From assembly GCF_034044715.1 (NCBI RefSeq), contig NZ_JAXCLW010000002.1, positions 310,001 through 374,000 of the forward strand: a stretch of DNA of 64,000 bases, in the 5' to 3' direction. Numbering within the stretch: the first letter of the stretch is position 1; each line of letters starts with the position of its first letter. This document shows, one piece after another, positions 34,923 through 43,667 of the stretch. Both the position numbers and the translations under genes were made by a program. Below the pieces are notes generated by a model. It saw nothing but the letters and a program-made list of their open reading frames with translations. It was not told the DNA's origin and did not search any database. Origin of the DNA: Dongia_B soli. Its GTDB lineage: Bacteria > Pseudomonadota > Alphaproteobacteria > Dongiales > Dongiaceae.

Positions 34923-36341
34923 CTACGTCGCCAGAGCCTGCTCTAACAGGCTCACGGCCTTGGGGGCTGCTTCCACGGGAATGTTTGTGAAGCTGAGCAA
35001 AAGCGCGGATCCGCAATCCTGCTTGATGGAATAGGCCGATAAGGCCCCCGGCGCCAGCCCAAGGGCGGTGGCCTTGCTAACCAATAGGCGATCACTTTCA
35101 CGCCGTTTCGGCCATGCAAGCAGGTGCAACCCCCCGGCGGATAGGTCGACCCGGAAGCGGCCTCCCATCCTGTCGTTCAAGACTTCGGCCAAAGCTGCTC
35201 GGCGGTTCGCATAGAGCTGGCGCATGCGTCGGATATGACGGGCAAAATGACCTTCGGCCATGAAATCGGCAATGATCTGCTCATTGAGAAGGGAGCGTCC
35301 TGATTGTAAGAGCAGGCTGATCTCCGCGCATCGATCGAGCAGATTCTCCGGCAGAACGATGTAACCGACACGCAAAGCGGGAAAGAGAACCTTGCTGAAG
35401 GTGCCGGCATAGATTACCCGGTCGGCTTGATCGAGGCTTTTCAAGGCGGGTAGGGGACGGCTGGTATAGCGGAACTCTCCGTCGTAGTCGTCTTCGATGA
35501 TCCAGGCATCGTGCTGCTGCGCCCAGTCGAGCAAGGCAAGCCTTCGGGGCAAAGATAAGGAAACACCCAAAGGTGCCTGATGCGACGGTGTTACGACGGC
35601 GATACGGGCATGCTTGTTAAGCTCGATGCCCGCATCCACCGATAAACCATTTTCATCCACGGGGACCGCAATGACGTTCGCGCCGATGATCTCGAAAGCG
35701 CGTCGGGTCATGAAGTATCCGGGATCTTCCAGCCAGACGGCATCGCCCGGTTGCAAGAGGAGCTCCTTCAGCAACGCAAGACCGCCCTGGAAACCGCTGG
35801 TAATGACAATTTGCTGCGGTGAGCACTGAATGCCGCGTGCAATAGCGAGATAACAGGCGATCTGGTCGCGCAGGGTTCGCTCACCGAGAGGGTCCGGATA
35901 GACCATCATCGCCTCGGTCAGGGTCCGAGCGCGGCGCATGGCCAAGCGGGACCAAAGCTTGCGGGGAAAGACATCTAGCGCGGGCAGGCCCATCTGGAAC
36001 GGTCGAGCCTTTTCCGGCCGCGGCGACGGCCGGTCTTCGTTGGTACGTGGTGTGGTCCTTGGGCGTTTCTTTACACTCTGCAAATGTTGGGCGATGCAGG
36101 GTGCAACGATCGTGCCGGCGGCGCCCCGGCCAATGATATAACCTTCACCTGCCAGCATGTTATAGGCGACATCGACAGTGCCACGTGCAGTTCCCAATTG
36201 GCTGGCCAGACTGCGCGCCGAAGGGAGGCGTTCTCCCGGCCCCAATTGACCGCGCGCGATGGCATCGCGAAAGCGATCATAGATCTGCCGGTAGACGGGG
36301 ACCTGACTGTGGCGGTCTAATTGGGATTGACCGAATTTCAT
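34923..36341 (-). CDS. MocR/GntR-family regulator with aminotransferase-like domain
   Basis: The product has 472 residues. The N-terminal winged helix of the GntR type is VYRQIYDRFRDAIARGQLGP, followed by RLPSARSLASQLGTARGTVD. The C-terminal part is a PLP-binding aminotransferase-like domain with WIIEDDYDGEFRYTSRPLPA and the lysine in YAGTFSKVLFPALRVGYIVL. MocR proteins sense PLP or an amine bound to it. Known members control vitamin B6, GABA or taurine genes. The target here may be the convergent aminotransferase gene or the upstream F420-hydrogenase-like gene. Confidence 0.88.
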   Translation of the reverse strand: MKFGQSQLDRHSQVPVYRQIYDRFRDAIARGQLGPGERLPSARSLASQLGTARGTVDVAYNMLAGEGYIIGRGAAGTIVAPCIAQHLQSVKKRPRTTPRTNEDRPSPRPEKARPFQMGLPALDVFPRKLWSRLAMRRARTLTEAMMVYPDPLGERTLRDQIACYLAIARGIQCSPQQIVITSGFQGGLALLKELLLQPGDAVWLEDPGYFMTRRAFEIIGANVIAVPVDENGLSVDAGIELNKHARIAVVTPSHQAPLGVSLSLPRRLALLDWAQQHDAWIIEDDYDGEFRYTSRPLPALKSLDQADRVIYAGTFSKVLFPALRVGYIVLPENLLDRCAEISLLLQSGRSLLNEQIIADFMAEGHFARHIRRMRQLYANRRAALAEVLNDRMGGRFRVDLSAGGLHLLAWPKRRESDRLLVSKATALGLAPGALSAYSIKQDCGSALLLSFTNIPVEAAPKAVSLLEQALAT

Positions 36342-36430
36342 CCTACCCTCGGCCGTGGCTCAGTAAGAATAGTCGAAGGCCTGCATCCGTTAGAGCCAAA
36401 ATAAACCGGCTTCTATCTCTGTTGCGTCGA

Positions 36431-37675
36431 TCAGGATGTCCGGGCCGCCGCCCGGGGTTCACCCAATCGTCCGGATTTCGCGCGGTCTCGTGCGCCGCGC
36501 GCTTGGGCGAGGTTTTGCTGCACGGTGTTCTGCCTGGCGCATTCGGATAGCCGCAAATCGTGAACCGCCGGTATCGGCTTACCAGCAGCCTCCATGCCCT
36601 TCAGCCGGCCCCATACGGCGCGTTTCTTGCGCACCTGATGTGGCTGGAAGATATCGAAATCCGAGAAATTGACCTGCCGATCGATGGTGATGGCGCCGGC
36701 AGCGCAAGCCGCCTCGAAAAGTTCGCGTCCTCGCTCGGTACGGACGATGATGCCGTTGAAACCGGCATCCTCGCCGGTCGGGCCGCCGCCCGGCCAGACA
36801 TCCGAGGCGGCGAGGTCCGCGCTTTCACCGATGGCGTCCGGACAGATTTTGCAGCGTGGTTGGATCATCCACTTGGCTTCATCCTCCCACATCTGCTGGT
36901 AGGTCAGTTCAAAGGCGCGGCCGTCCTTGGTTTCCACCCGCGTCGGTCCGGGATTGCCATTGCCGCGATACCGGAACAGCGACAACTCTTCCTCTCGCAC
37001 GCCGAAACGCTCCAGTACGTCTTCCGATTTGCTGAGATCGGACGCACCGCCACAAACCAGAGTCAGAGCATAACGCATATATCGCTCGACCCGTGGATCA
37101 ATCTGCGCCAAGTTGCGCACGGCGCCGATGTCGCAGGGTTTGGCAATCAGCGCAAACGGCTCCTGGCGGTCCAATATATCGCTAAAATCGACCAGAGTGG
37201 CGGCCGGGCCGTAGCGGGAACCGGCACCTTCCAACACTGAGGCCGAATCAAAACTAAGGCATCGTTCGCTGCGCATCGGCTGTGTCTTGGATGCGGTAAC
37301 ATGCAGCACAAAATTGACGCGTTTGCTTTGCAGAAGAAATTGTCCCAGAGCCGTCAAAATACCGCCTGTTGAACAGCGATGACGGATCAAAGGATCGGCC
37401 GCATAACCGATCGCCAAATGGTAAGCGCTTCCCCAGATGGTATCGAACAGTGGCGGTTGCGATCCGGTTGGCGCCACAGCCCCTGGGATGCGCGTTCCAG
37501 GACAAACCGCATTGATCCGCTCCAAAACAGCTTCCTGGAGAGCCTGTTTAGCGACGGGGCGTTCCCGGCCTTCCGGGGTCATGACCAGTTCGATCTGGTC
37601 GCCGCCCGCTATGCCGCGGCATAGGCCACAGCCGATGCAAAGGCCATTCTCAACGATTTCTTCTAAAGTGAGCAC
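36431..37675 (-). CDS. F420-hydrogenase/dehydrogenase beta-subunit-like iron-sulfur flavoprotein
   Basis: The product belongs to the FrhB family, which has FAD and [4Fe-4S] clusters and couples F420, ferredoxin or similar carriers to a partner. A cluster motif CIGCGLC lies near the N-terminus, and RCKICPDAIG and a RCSTGGILTALGQFLLQ segment occur later. I prefer the GTG at 37675 (VLTLEEIVENG), the usual family start; the frame stays open to a TTG at 37744. It is the upstream neighbour of the MocR gene on the minus strand. Whether the host makes F420 is not visible. A ferredoxin-linked role is equally possible. Confidence 0.78.
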   Translation of the reverse strand: MLTLEEIVENGLCIGCGLCRGIAGGDQIELVMTPEGRERPVAKQALQEAVLERINAVCPGTRIPGAVAPTGSQPPLFDTIWGSAYHLAIGYAADPLIRHRCSTGGILTALGQFLLQSKRVNFVLHVTASKTQPMRSERCLSFDSASVLEGAGSRYGPAATLVDFSDILDRQEPFALIAKPCDIGAVRNLAQIDPRVERYMRYALTLVCGGASDLSKSEDVLERFGVREEELSLFRYRGNGNPGPTRVETKDGRAFELTYQQMWEDEAKWMIQPRCKICPDAIGESADLAASDVWPGGGPTGEDAGFNGIIVRTERGRELFEAACAAGAITIDRQVNFSDFDIFQPHQVRKKRAVWGRLKGMEAAGKPIPAVHDLRLSECARQNTVQQNLAQARGARDRAKSGRLGEPRAAARTS

Positions 37676-37882
37676 TATAACCCCGCCGTTCTTTGCAAAG
37701 TGAATCGATATCCGGCTCAGCCGTGCAATTGCAAGTTCGGTCAAAACCTTGCCGTTTTTCTCAATCGCCCGGCCCGTCTACTTGGCGCAACATTGCCTGT
37801 AAAGACGAAACTATTTGACAATCGTACAAAAGTTGGAAGTCTATTAGGCGCATAAGAAAACAGCATCTCAAGGGAGGACTAA

Positions 37883-38671
37883 ATGTTCAAACGGGGTATT
37901 GTTGCCATCGCTTTGATAGGCCTGGCTATCGCCTTCGGCGGGACGGCCGCCAAGGCGGAGGATACGATTAGGGTGGGTTTCTCACCGGAACCTTACCCAC
38001 CATTTTTTAGCAAGGACGCGGCCGGTAATTGGGGCGGGTTCGAGGTCGAACTACTCAATGCGCTTTGCGATGAGATGAAAGCGAAATGCGTGCTGACCCC
38101 GGTTGCCTGGGATGGGATCATTCCCGCGCTGACCGAAAAGAAGATCGACATCATTTTTAACTCCATGTCGATCACCAATGACCGAAAGAAGGTGATCGAT
38201 TTCTCCGATAAATACTATCAAACGCCAGCCGTTTTCGTTGGCGCTAAAAATGACGATATCAAGGTTGATGTAAACAATCCGGATGCGCTGAAGGGCAAGA
38301 TCATCGGTGTCCAAACAGCGACGATTCATGCCAATTATGTTACCGAGAAGTTTGGCAAGACCGCAGAAATCAAACTTTATGATACGCAAGACAGGGCTAA
38401 CGCCGATCTGGTCGCCGGCCGCGTTGATTTACTTCTGGCGGATTCGATCGCTCTTGATGCTTTCCTGAAATCGGACCAGGGCAAAGATTATGAAGTTAAA
38501 TTTGTCGCGCCTGCGGATCCGATTTTTGGCGATGGTGTGGGGGCCGGGCTTCGCAAGGAAGACACCGCGTTGAAGGAAAAGATCAATGCGGCGATCAAGG
38601 CAATTCGTGCCAATGGCACCTATGAGAAAATCGCCAAGAAGTATTTCGACTTCAACGTCTATGGGAGCTAA
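37883..38671 (+). CDS. Polar amino-acid ABC transporter substrate-binding protein
   Basis: The product has 262 residues with a signal peptide (cleavage near TAAKA/ED). The mature sequence is a family 3 binding protein: IRVGFSPEPYPPFFSKDAAG, GFEVELLNALCDEMKAKCVL, VAWDGIIPALTEKKIDIIFN, SITNDRKKVIDFSDKYYQTP and the C-terminal NGTYEKIAKKYFDFNVYG. It resembles lysine/arginine/ornithine and related binding proteins. A GGGAGGA ribosome binding site precedes the ATG. No permease or ATPase gene lies beside it. It diverges from the FrhB-like gene and ends at a terminator. Confidence 0.87.
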   Translation: MFKRGIVAIALIGLAIAFGGTAAKAEDTIRVGFSPEPYPPFFSKDAAGNWGGFEVELLNALCDEMKAKCVLTPVAWDGIIPALTEKKIDIIFNSMSITNDRKKVIDFSDKYYQTPAVFVGAKNDDIKVDVNNPDALKGKIIGVQTATIHANYVTEKFGKTAEIKLYDTQDRANADLVAGRVDLLLADSIALDAFLKSDQGKDYEVKFVAPADPIFGDGVGAGLRKEDTALKEKINAAIKAIRANGTYEKIAKKYFDFNVYGS

Positions 38672-38692
38672 GCGCCCGTAGATTTTTGTTGT

Positions 38693-38721
38693 GCCGCCGG
38701 CTTCGTGCCGGCGGCTTCTAT
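38693..38721 (+). terminator. Terminator after the amino-acid binding protein gene
   Basis: GCCGCCGGC (38693-38701) and GCCGGCGGC (38707-38715) form a nine-base GC stem with a TTCGT loop, followed by TTCTATT. It separates the plus-strand binding-protein gene from the convergent dimethylformamidase-like operon. Confidence 0.75.
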
Positions 38722-40961
38722 TCCGTCTGGAACGCTGCGGGCGACATGAAACGCCGCAGGACATTCCCGCTGATACGCGCCACATTGTTGCAGTAGTGGT
38801 CGTGAGCGAGGGCGCTGGCCCAAGTGATGGATCCGGTGGAGAAAACGGCGCCCCCTTTTGGGCATTCGAAGAAGACCATCTCTGCGCGAACGCGGTCATT
38901 CTCGATACCGTCGATCCCCGGATGGGTATAAAGCAGCTCTTCCGGTGTCAGCAGATACACGCTCGTATGGTCAACAGAGCGGGCGAGAATGAGCGCATGT
39001 GCGGGCGTTCCTAAAGCGGCATCCGCTGCGTCCAGTTCATAGCCGGCGGCACCTCCAAGACTGCCAAAATCGCCGATTTTCTCGCTTGTGTCGACACCTT
39101 CGAAAATAAAGGCGGCACGCGGCGAGAAGCTATCATCGAGACGGATGTAATACGAGTTTCGATCAAATCCTTCGGCGACGTAACCAACGCCAACAAGCTG
39201 TTGCGGCGCCAGGCCCTGGCTTCTCCAAAGACCGCCGAATTCGCCCGTGAAGCTGTGATAGCGTTCTCCGGCCGGCATCTCGTGGCACCGTGTTCCGGCT
39301 TCTCCGCGGCGGACTTCGATCGCATCGGGCCAATCGGGATGTGTGGCGACGCGCCAATAGAAGCCATTGCCGCCCAGATACATCAGACGGCCACCATTGT
39401 TCAGATACTCGCCGAGCGCTGTCATCATCGGCGTCGAGTGATACTCCGGATGACTGCCTGTCAAGATGCAGCGATATTGGCGCAGCAGGTCGATACCTTC
39501 GGCATGCAGTTTATCATCGGTAATGACATCGTAGGATTGGTCACTGGCCTCGAGCCAGTCGATGATGTGGAGATCGGCATTGAAGTTCCAGATCGCCCGC
39601 TTCGGCCGCGTATTCAGGATGGGCCGACGCGATGAGCTGTAGCAGGCGCCGCTGCCGTCGAGATGCCGGTCATAAAGGGAAATGCCGAAATCCCGGCGTT
39701 CTTTCAGGAATAGTTCGGTCGGCCCCAATTCCAGCAGCCGGCCGTAGCTTACTTCCGACAGTGGGTCCTCATAGCCGTGATGGCTGTTTGCATAGGCAAG
39801 ATAAGTGAAGGTCGAAGCGAGGAAGGCAATCGGTGCGCTTGGCCGGTTTTGAGGCGGCAAGACGAAAAAGGGGATATGATCTTCCGCCTCGGGTGCATCG
39901 CCGCATTGCAGGCGGATGGCATAGACCCCACTTCGCAGATCCGCCGGCACGGTCCAGGAAAAATCAGTTTCCCAGGCAGCATCGTAGAGATCGTCAACAT
40001 GGAAATGTATCGCGCCATAAAGCTCGGGGCGGTCTTGCCAATTAGACGTTTGTCCACGCCACAGATGGCCGGTCACGGCGCGGGTCGGCAGGTTGATGGC
40101 TTGGCCATGTCGGTTGTTACCAGATATATCTGTAATCCGCCGGCCTTCCATCTCTCGGCTGAAATCCCACGCCGCCCAGCAAGGAAGCCCGAATTGATGC
40201 GGATGGAGCTGATCTGACAGCGATTCTGCATCGGCCCATGCATTATAGATTGCAGGCGCCTCGATCCTGCCATCGAAAGCCTGCCACGCGGCATGACGTC
40301 TGCCTGCCTCGCACTGCGAGGCGGCAGCGACAAGGACCGGGACCTTCTCGGAACAGGTGATATCGACTTCCGATGAGACCGTTGCGATCTGCATCATCGG
40401 TCCGAAGGGAAGGTCAGCCAACGGCCGGGCGAGTAAAGACAATGTGCCCTGCTGTGCCTTTCCGCATAAGCTGGCGGCCACCAGATACCAGGTATCGGCG
40501 ACCAACGGATGGTCCAGTGTCAGTACCTGCCGGCGAGTTCCGGCATAGAGGCGGATCTGCAGATTGGCCTGCTCATTCAAGCGCAGGGCATAGCCTTCAC
40601 GTTCCTGGCCGGAAACGCCTATCTGCGAGATGATCGTTTGGGGAAGACCGGAGGCAGGCCGGCTTGGCCTGATCAAGGCGGCTATGGTCACGCCCGCAGC
40701 ACCGTCGATGCCGCCATCGTTGGGAATTTCGATATAGGATCCTGTAGCGATGGCTTGCCGCCGGCCGTGATAACTGCCGGCGAATGATGCGTCGATCGGC
40801 TCTGCCTTATAGCCTGGTCCGTCCGGTCGATCATCCCCGCAGATCAGGCGCACGAGAGCGGCTTCATAAGTTTTGGCGCCGCCTTCGCAACTCACCTTGA
40901 CGGAAAGTTCCTCTCCCGGCCTGACGGAAAGGCGATCGGCATAGCCGACGATTTGCAGCAT
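38718..40961 (-). CDS. N,N-dimethylformamidase-like large subunit
   Basis: The product has 747 residues, close to the roughly 760 of known dimethylformamidase large subunits. The N-terminal third holds a sugar/LamG-like beta domain (PNDGGIDGAAGVTIAALIRP, RQVLTLDHPLVADTWYLVAA). The remainder is the family-specific hydrolase domain. It includes STFTYLAYANSHHGYEDPLS, WNFNADLHIIDWLEASDQSY, CILTGSHPEYHSTPMM and DFGSLGGAAGYELDAAD. In characterised enzymes two tyrosines and two glutamates bind iron; the Tyr in TYLAYAN and the Glu in SHPEY are candidates. Here the substrate is probably another formamide or amide, given the aminotransferase in the operon. Confidence 0.82.
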   Translation of the reverse strand: MLQIVGYADRLSVRPGEELSVKVSCEGGAKTYEAALVRLICGDDRPDGPGYKAEPIDASFAGSYHGRRQAIATGSYIEIPNDGGIDGAAGVTIAALIRPSRPASGLPQTIISQIGVSGQEREGYALRLNEQANLQIRLYAGTRRQVLTLDHPLVADTWYLVAASLCGKAQQGTLSLLARPLADLPFGPMMQIATVSSEVDITCSEKVPVLVAAASQCEAGRRHAAWQAFDGRIEAPAIYNAWADAESLSDQLHPHQFGLPCWAAWDFSREMEGRRITDISGNNRHGQAINLPTRAVTGHLWRGQTSNWQDRPELYGAIHFHVDDLYDAAWETDFSWTVPADLRSGVYAIRLQCGDAPEAEDHIPFFVLPPQNRPSAPIAFLASTFTYLAYANSHHGYEDPLSEVSYGRLLELGPTELFLKERRDFGISLYDRHLDGSGACYSSSRRPILNTRPKRAIWNFNADLHIIDWLEASDQSYDVITDDKLHAEGIDLLRQYRCILTGSHPEYHSTPMMTALGEYLNNGGRLMYLGGNGFYWRVATHPDWPDAIEVRRGEAGTRCHEMPAGERYHSFTGEFGGLWRSQGLAPQQLVGVGYVAEGFDRNSYYIRLDDSFSPRAAFIFEGVDTSEKIGDFGSLGGAAGYELDAADAALGTPAHALILARSVDHTSVYLLTPEELLYTHPGIDGIENDRVRAEMVFFECPKGGAVFSTGSITWASALAHDHYCNNVARISGNVLRRFMSPAAFQTE

Positions 40962-40979
40962 TGCGCGACTCCAGCTGAT

Positions 40980-41288
40980 CTATTCCCACGGCAGGTCCTG
41001 GCCGGTGTGGCCTTTCCAGCGCAGCTTGAAGACTGCCCATTCAGCAGCTTCAAAATTATCGAACTCCAAGCCTATCAGCGTGATCGGTGCTTGCGGTGTT
41101 TCGCCAAAGCGCCCCAGTTTCCATCGCGCTGGCCATTGGCGTGTTTCGCGTATCAACACATATTTGCCGGCAAAGGGTCCGGAGCGAAACATATTGATCA
41201 GACGCTGCAATTCGCCGCTATGCCGGCCATAGGGGTTATGGCGAAATTCCTCGGCGAGATCGATCCGGCTGGGATCCAGTTGATACAT
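40980..41288 (-). CDS. N,N-dimethylformamidase-like small subunit
   Basis: The product of 102 residues from the ATG at 41288 matches small subunits of dimethylformamidase: RSGPFAGKYVLIRETRQWPA, RWKLGRFGETPQAPITLIG and FEAAEWAVFKLRWKGHTGQD. The frame continues upstream, but that extension is not family-like. The start lies one base after the aminotransferase stop, and the stop is 18 bases before the large subunit. The pair therefore forms the two parts of one enzyme. Confidence 0.82.
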   Translation of the reverse strand: MYQLDPSRIDLAEEFRHNPYGRHSGELQRLINMFRSGPFAGKYVLIRETRQWPARWKLGRFGETPQAPITLIGLEFDNFEAAEWAVFKLRWKGHTGQDLPWE

Positions 41289-41289
41289 G

Positions 41290-42669
41290 CTATGCCTTTC
41301 GCATCGCGACGGCGGCCATGACCTCCGACAGGCTATGTTGCAGCTTGTCGACGATTTCCTCCAATTCGCTTCGGCTGGCAATGTATGGCGGAGAAAGGAT
41401 AATGATATCGCCGCGATGGCCGTTCACATTGCCGCCGACCGGATAGCAGATCAGGCCATTCTCGAAAGCTTTGTCGCGCAGCCGGGCATAAACCTGCAAG
41501 TCGGCAGGGAAGGGCTCCTTCTTGGCCCGGTCCTGTACCACTTCAATGCCGATGAAGAATCCCCGGCCGCGAATGTCACCGACGTAATCGCGTTCTCCAA
41601 TGGCGTTTTGCAGCAAGGAAAACAGATAGGCGCCATCATCGCGAACCTTGGCGAGGAGATTGTCGCGCTTGACGATCCTTTGGACGGCGACACCGGCGGC
41701 ACAGGCGGCCGTATGTCCCGTAAAGGTATGGCCGGTCATCAACCCCCCGTGAACGCGATACATCGGCTCACGCAGGCGCTCATGATAAATCGCAGCCGAA
41801 AGGGGGATGTAGCCGCCGGCGAGGCCTTTCGCAACCGACATGATATCCGGCTCGACACCGTCATGCTCCAACGCGCGCCAGGTACCGCAGCGCCCGCTAC
41901 CGCACATGACTTCATCGGCGATCATCAGCACGCCGTAGCGGTCGCAAATCTCCCGAACGCGACGGGCATATCCAGGCGGTGCGGGAACACAGCCACCGGC
42001 CGCGCCGACCACGGGTTCGAAGATGAAGGCAGCAATGTTTTGCGCGCCGTATCGCAAAATCTCGCTCTCCAACTCGGCAGCACAGGTCTCCGCGACGTTC
42101 TCTGCGGCAACGCCGAGTGGCGGCCGATAGATATTGGCGGGCGATAACAAGCTGGCCGGTACCAGTGCGCCCTCAAAAGCGTGCCGGCGATCGTAAAAGC
42201 CCGAAATGCCCAAAGCGCCTAAAGTATTGCCATGCCAGGATCGTTCCCGCGCGATGAAGCGGCGGCGCCCCATATCGCCACGGGCGGCATGATATTGCAG
42301 CGCAATCTTTAGACAGGATTCCACTGCCTCCGAGCCACTGGAGCAGAAGGTCATATATTTCAGGCCGCCGCCACAGCCCTCGGCGATCTGATCGGTCAAT
42401 TCCTCAAGCGGATCGCTGGTAAACGTATAGCGGTAGCCATGGGCGATACGGTCGAGCTGGTCTTTGATCGCGGCATTGACCTCTTCGTGGCCGTGACCGA
42501 GCGAAAAGACTGCCGGGCCGCCGGAGCCATCGATGTATTGCTTGCCCGTCGTGTCATAGACGTAGCAGCCCTTGCCCCAAGCGACTTTGGGCAAATCGAG
42601 GGTTTTCCAGTCGAGTTTTTCGGAGGATTTAGTTTCTTGATCGATCGCGGCCATCATCGACATATCCAA
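41290..42669 (-). CDS. Class III PLP-dependent aminotransferase
   Basis: The product has 459 residues. Hallmarks of class III are YIDGSGGPAVFSLGHGHEEV, FCSSGSEAVESCLKIALQYH, SWHGNTLGALGISG, LMIADEVMCGSGRCG with the PLP aspartate, and the lysine in IMSVAKGLAGGYIPLSA. Members move amino groups from omega-amino acids or amines. The first codons overlap the end of the upstream RpiR gene by up to 41 bases (several Met codons follow), and the stop is next to the dimethylformamidase-like small subunit, so one operon is likely. A role in handling an amine linked to the amidase is inferred. Confidence 0.88.
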   Translation of the reverse strand: MDMSMMAAIDQETKSSEKLDWKTLDLPKVAWGKGCYVYDTTGKQYIDGSGGPAVFSLGHGHEEVNAAIKDQLDRIAHGYRYTFTSDPLEELTDQIAEGCGGGLKYMTFCSSGSEAVESCLKIALQYHAARGDMGRRRFIARERSWHGNTLGALGISGFYDRRHAFEGALVPASLLSPANIYRPPLGVAAENVAETCAAELESEILRYGAQNIAAFIFEPVVGAAGGCVPAPPGYARRVREICDRYGVLMIADEVMCGSGRCGTWRALEHDGVEPDIMSVAKGLAGGYIPLSAAIYHERLREPMYRVHGGLMTGHTFTGHTAACAAGVAVQRIVKRDNLLAKVRDDGAYLFSLLQNAIGERDYVGDIRGRGFFIGIEVVQDRAKKEPFPADLQVYARLRDKAFENGLICYPVGGNVNGHRGDIIILSPPYIASRSELEEIVDKLQHSLSEVMAAVAMRKA

Positions 42670-43519
42670 AGAAAGAACTGTAGAGATCAGCTATCTGGTT
42701 CATGCGGTTCTCGACGCTGGCGCCGAGCTCAGCGAAAACACCATTGATCATGAGATTGACCAGGCTTGCCATCTGCGACGTGCAATCCCAGACGAAATTC
42801 AAGTCGGTCGGGACGATGAATAATTCGCTGACTTGTCCCCGTTCCCAGGTGCAGAAAGGATCGGCAATCAGTGTGATGGGGATGCCTGCGGCATGCGCCT
42901 TCTCGATCAGCAACTTTGTTATCCGGGAATAGCGGCGGGAGTCGAAGATAACCAGGCAACTTTCACCCGGCGGCGCCAGCAATGCTTCAGCGATATTGCC
43001 ACCGGTCAAATCCAGCAAGTGAACGCCGTCGCGCAGATATTGCAGTTGGTGCGCCAGATAAGCGGCCAGGCCGCGTTCCGTCTGAAAGCCGGTGATATAA
43101 ATGCGAGGATGATGAGCGAGACGGTGGATGGCCGGTTTCCAAGCCTCGCTCTGCGCCAGTTCATAAACCTTGACCAAGGCCGCTAGCTCCAGTTCCAGGC
43201 TCTTCGCCAATTGGTCGCCGCTAGCAGCGCTGCGGCGTTGCACTTCCTGCAAACGGTCGGCGATCAGCCAGGGACGGTCGCCCAGATCGTCCCTCAACTC
43301 CGCTTTCAGTTCCTTGAAATGGCGGAAGCCGAGCGACCGGCAGAAACGGCCGACAGTCAGCTCGCTGACGCCAATTTTCCGCGCCAGGCTCGCTGCCGTT
43401 TCAAATGGAATCTCCCGAAGATTCGTCAGGACATAACTGGCGATAGCCTGTTCCGATTTGGTGGCCGAGGACAAACAATGGGTCAGTCGCTGCTGCAAGG
43501 ACAGAGATTCAGGTGCCAT
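42629..43519 (-). CDS. MurR/RpiR-family transcriptional regulator
   Basis: The product has 296 residues. The N-terminal helix-turn-helix of the RpiR type is TAASLARKIGVSELTVGRFC then RSLGFRHFKELKAELRDDLG. The C-terminal SIS domain would bind a small ligand (IYITGFQTERGLAAYLAHQL, CLVIFDSRRYSRITKLLIEK). It is the first gene of a minus-strand operon with the aminotransferase and dimethylformamidase-like subunits and probably controls it. Family members usually sense sugar phosphates, but amino-acid and amine catabolic examples are known. Confidence 0.87.
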   Translation of the reverse strand: MAPESLSLQQRLTHCLSSATKSEQAIASYVLTNLREIPFETAASLARKIGVSELTVGRFCRSLGFRHFKELKAELRDDLGDRPWLIADRLQEVQRRSAASGDQLAKSLELELAALVKVYELAQSEAWKPAIHRLAHHPRIYITGFQTERGLAAYLAHQLQYLRDGVHLLDLTGGNIAEALLAPPGESCLVIFDSRRYSRITKLLIEKAHAAGIPITLIADPFCTWERGQVSELFIVPTDLNFVWDCTSQMASLVNLMINGVFAELGASVENRMNQIADLYSSFFGYVDDGRDRSRN

Positions 43520-43667
43520 CGTAAATCGGATGTTAGAAATGTAACTATACTACTATCATGTTGCATGAACTGACGCAAGCAGGGGGCTTAATTCTTCGCG
43601 CACCGCTCGAGAGGCGACGGACGAAGCTAGGCGAGCCGAGGCGCGGCTGAATCGAAGCAAGGCAAGA

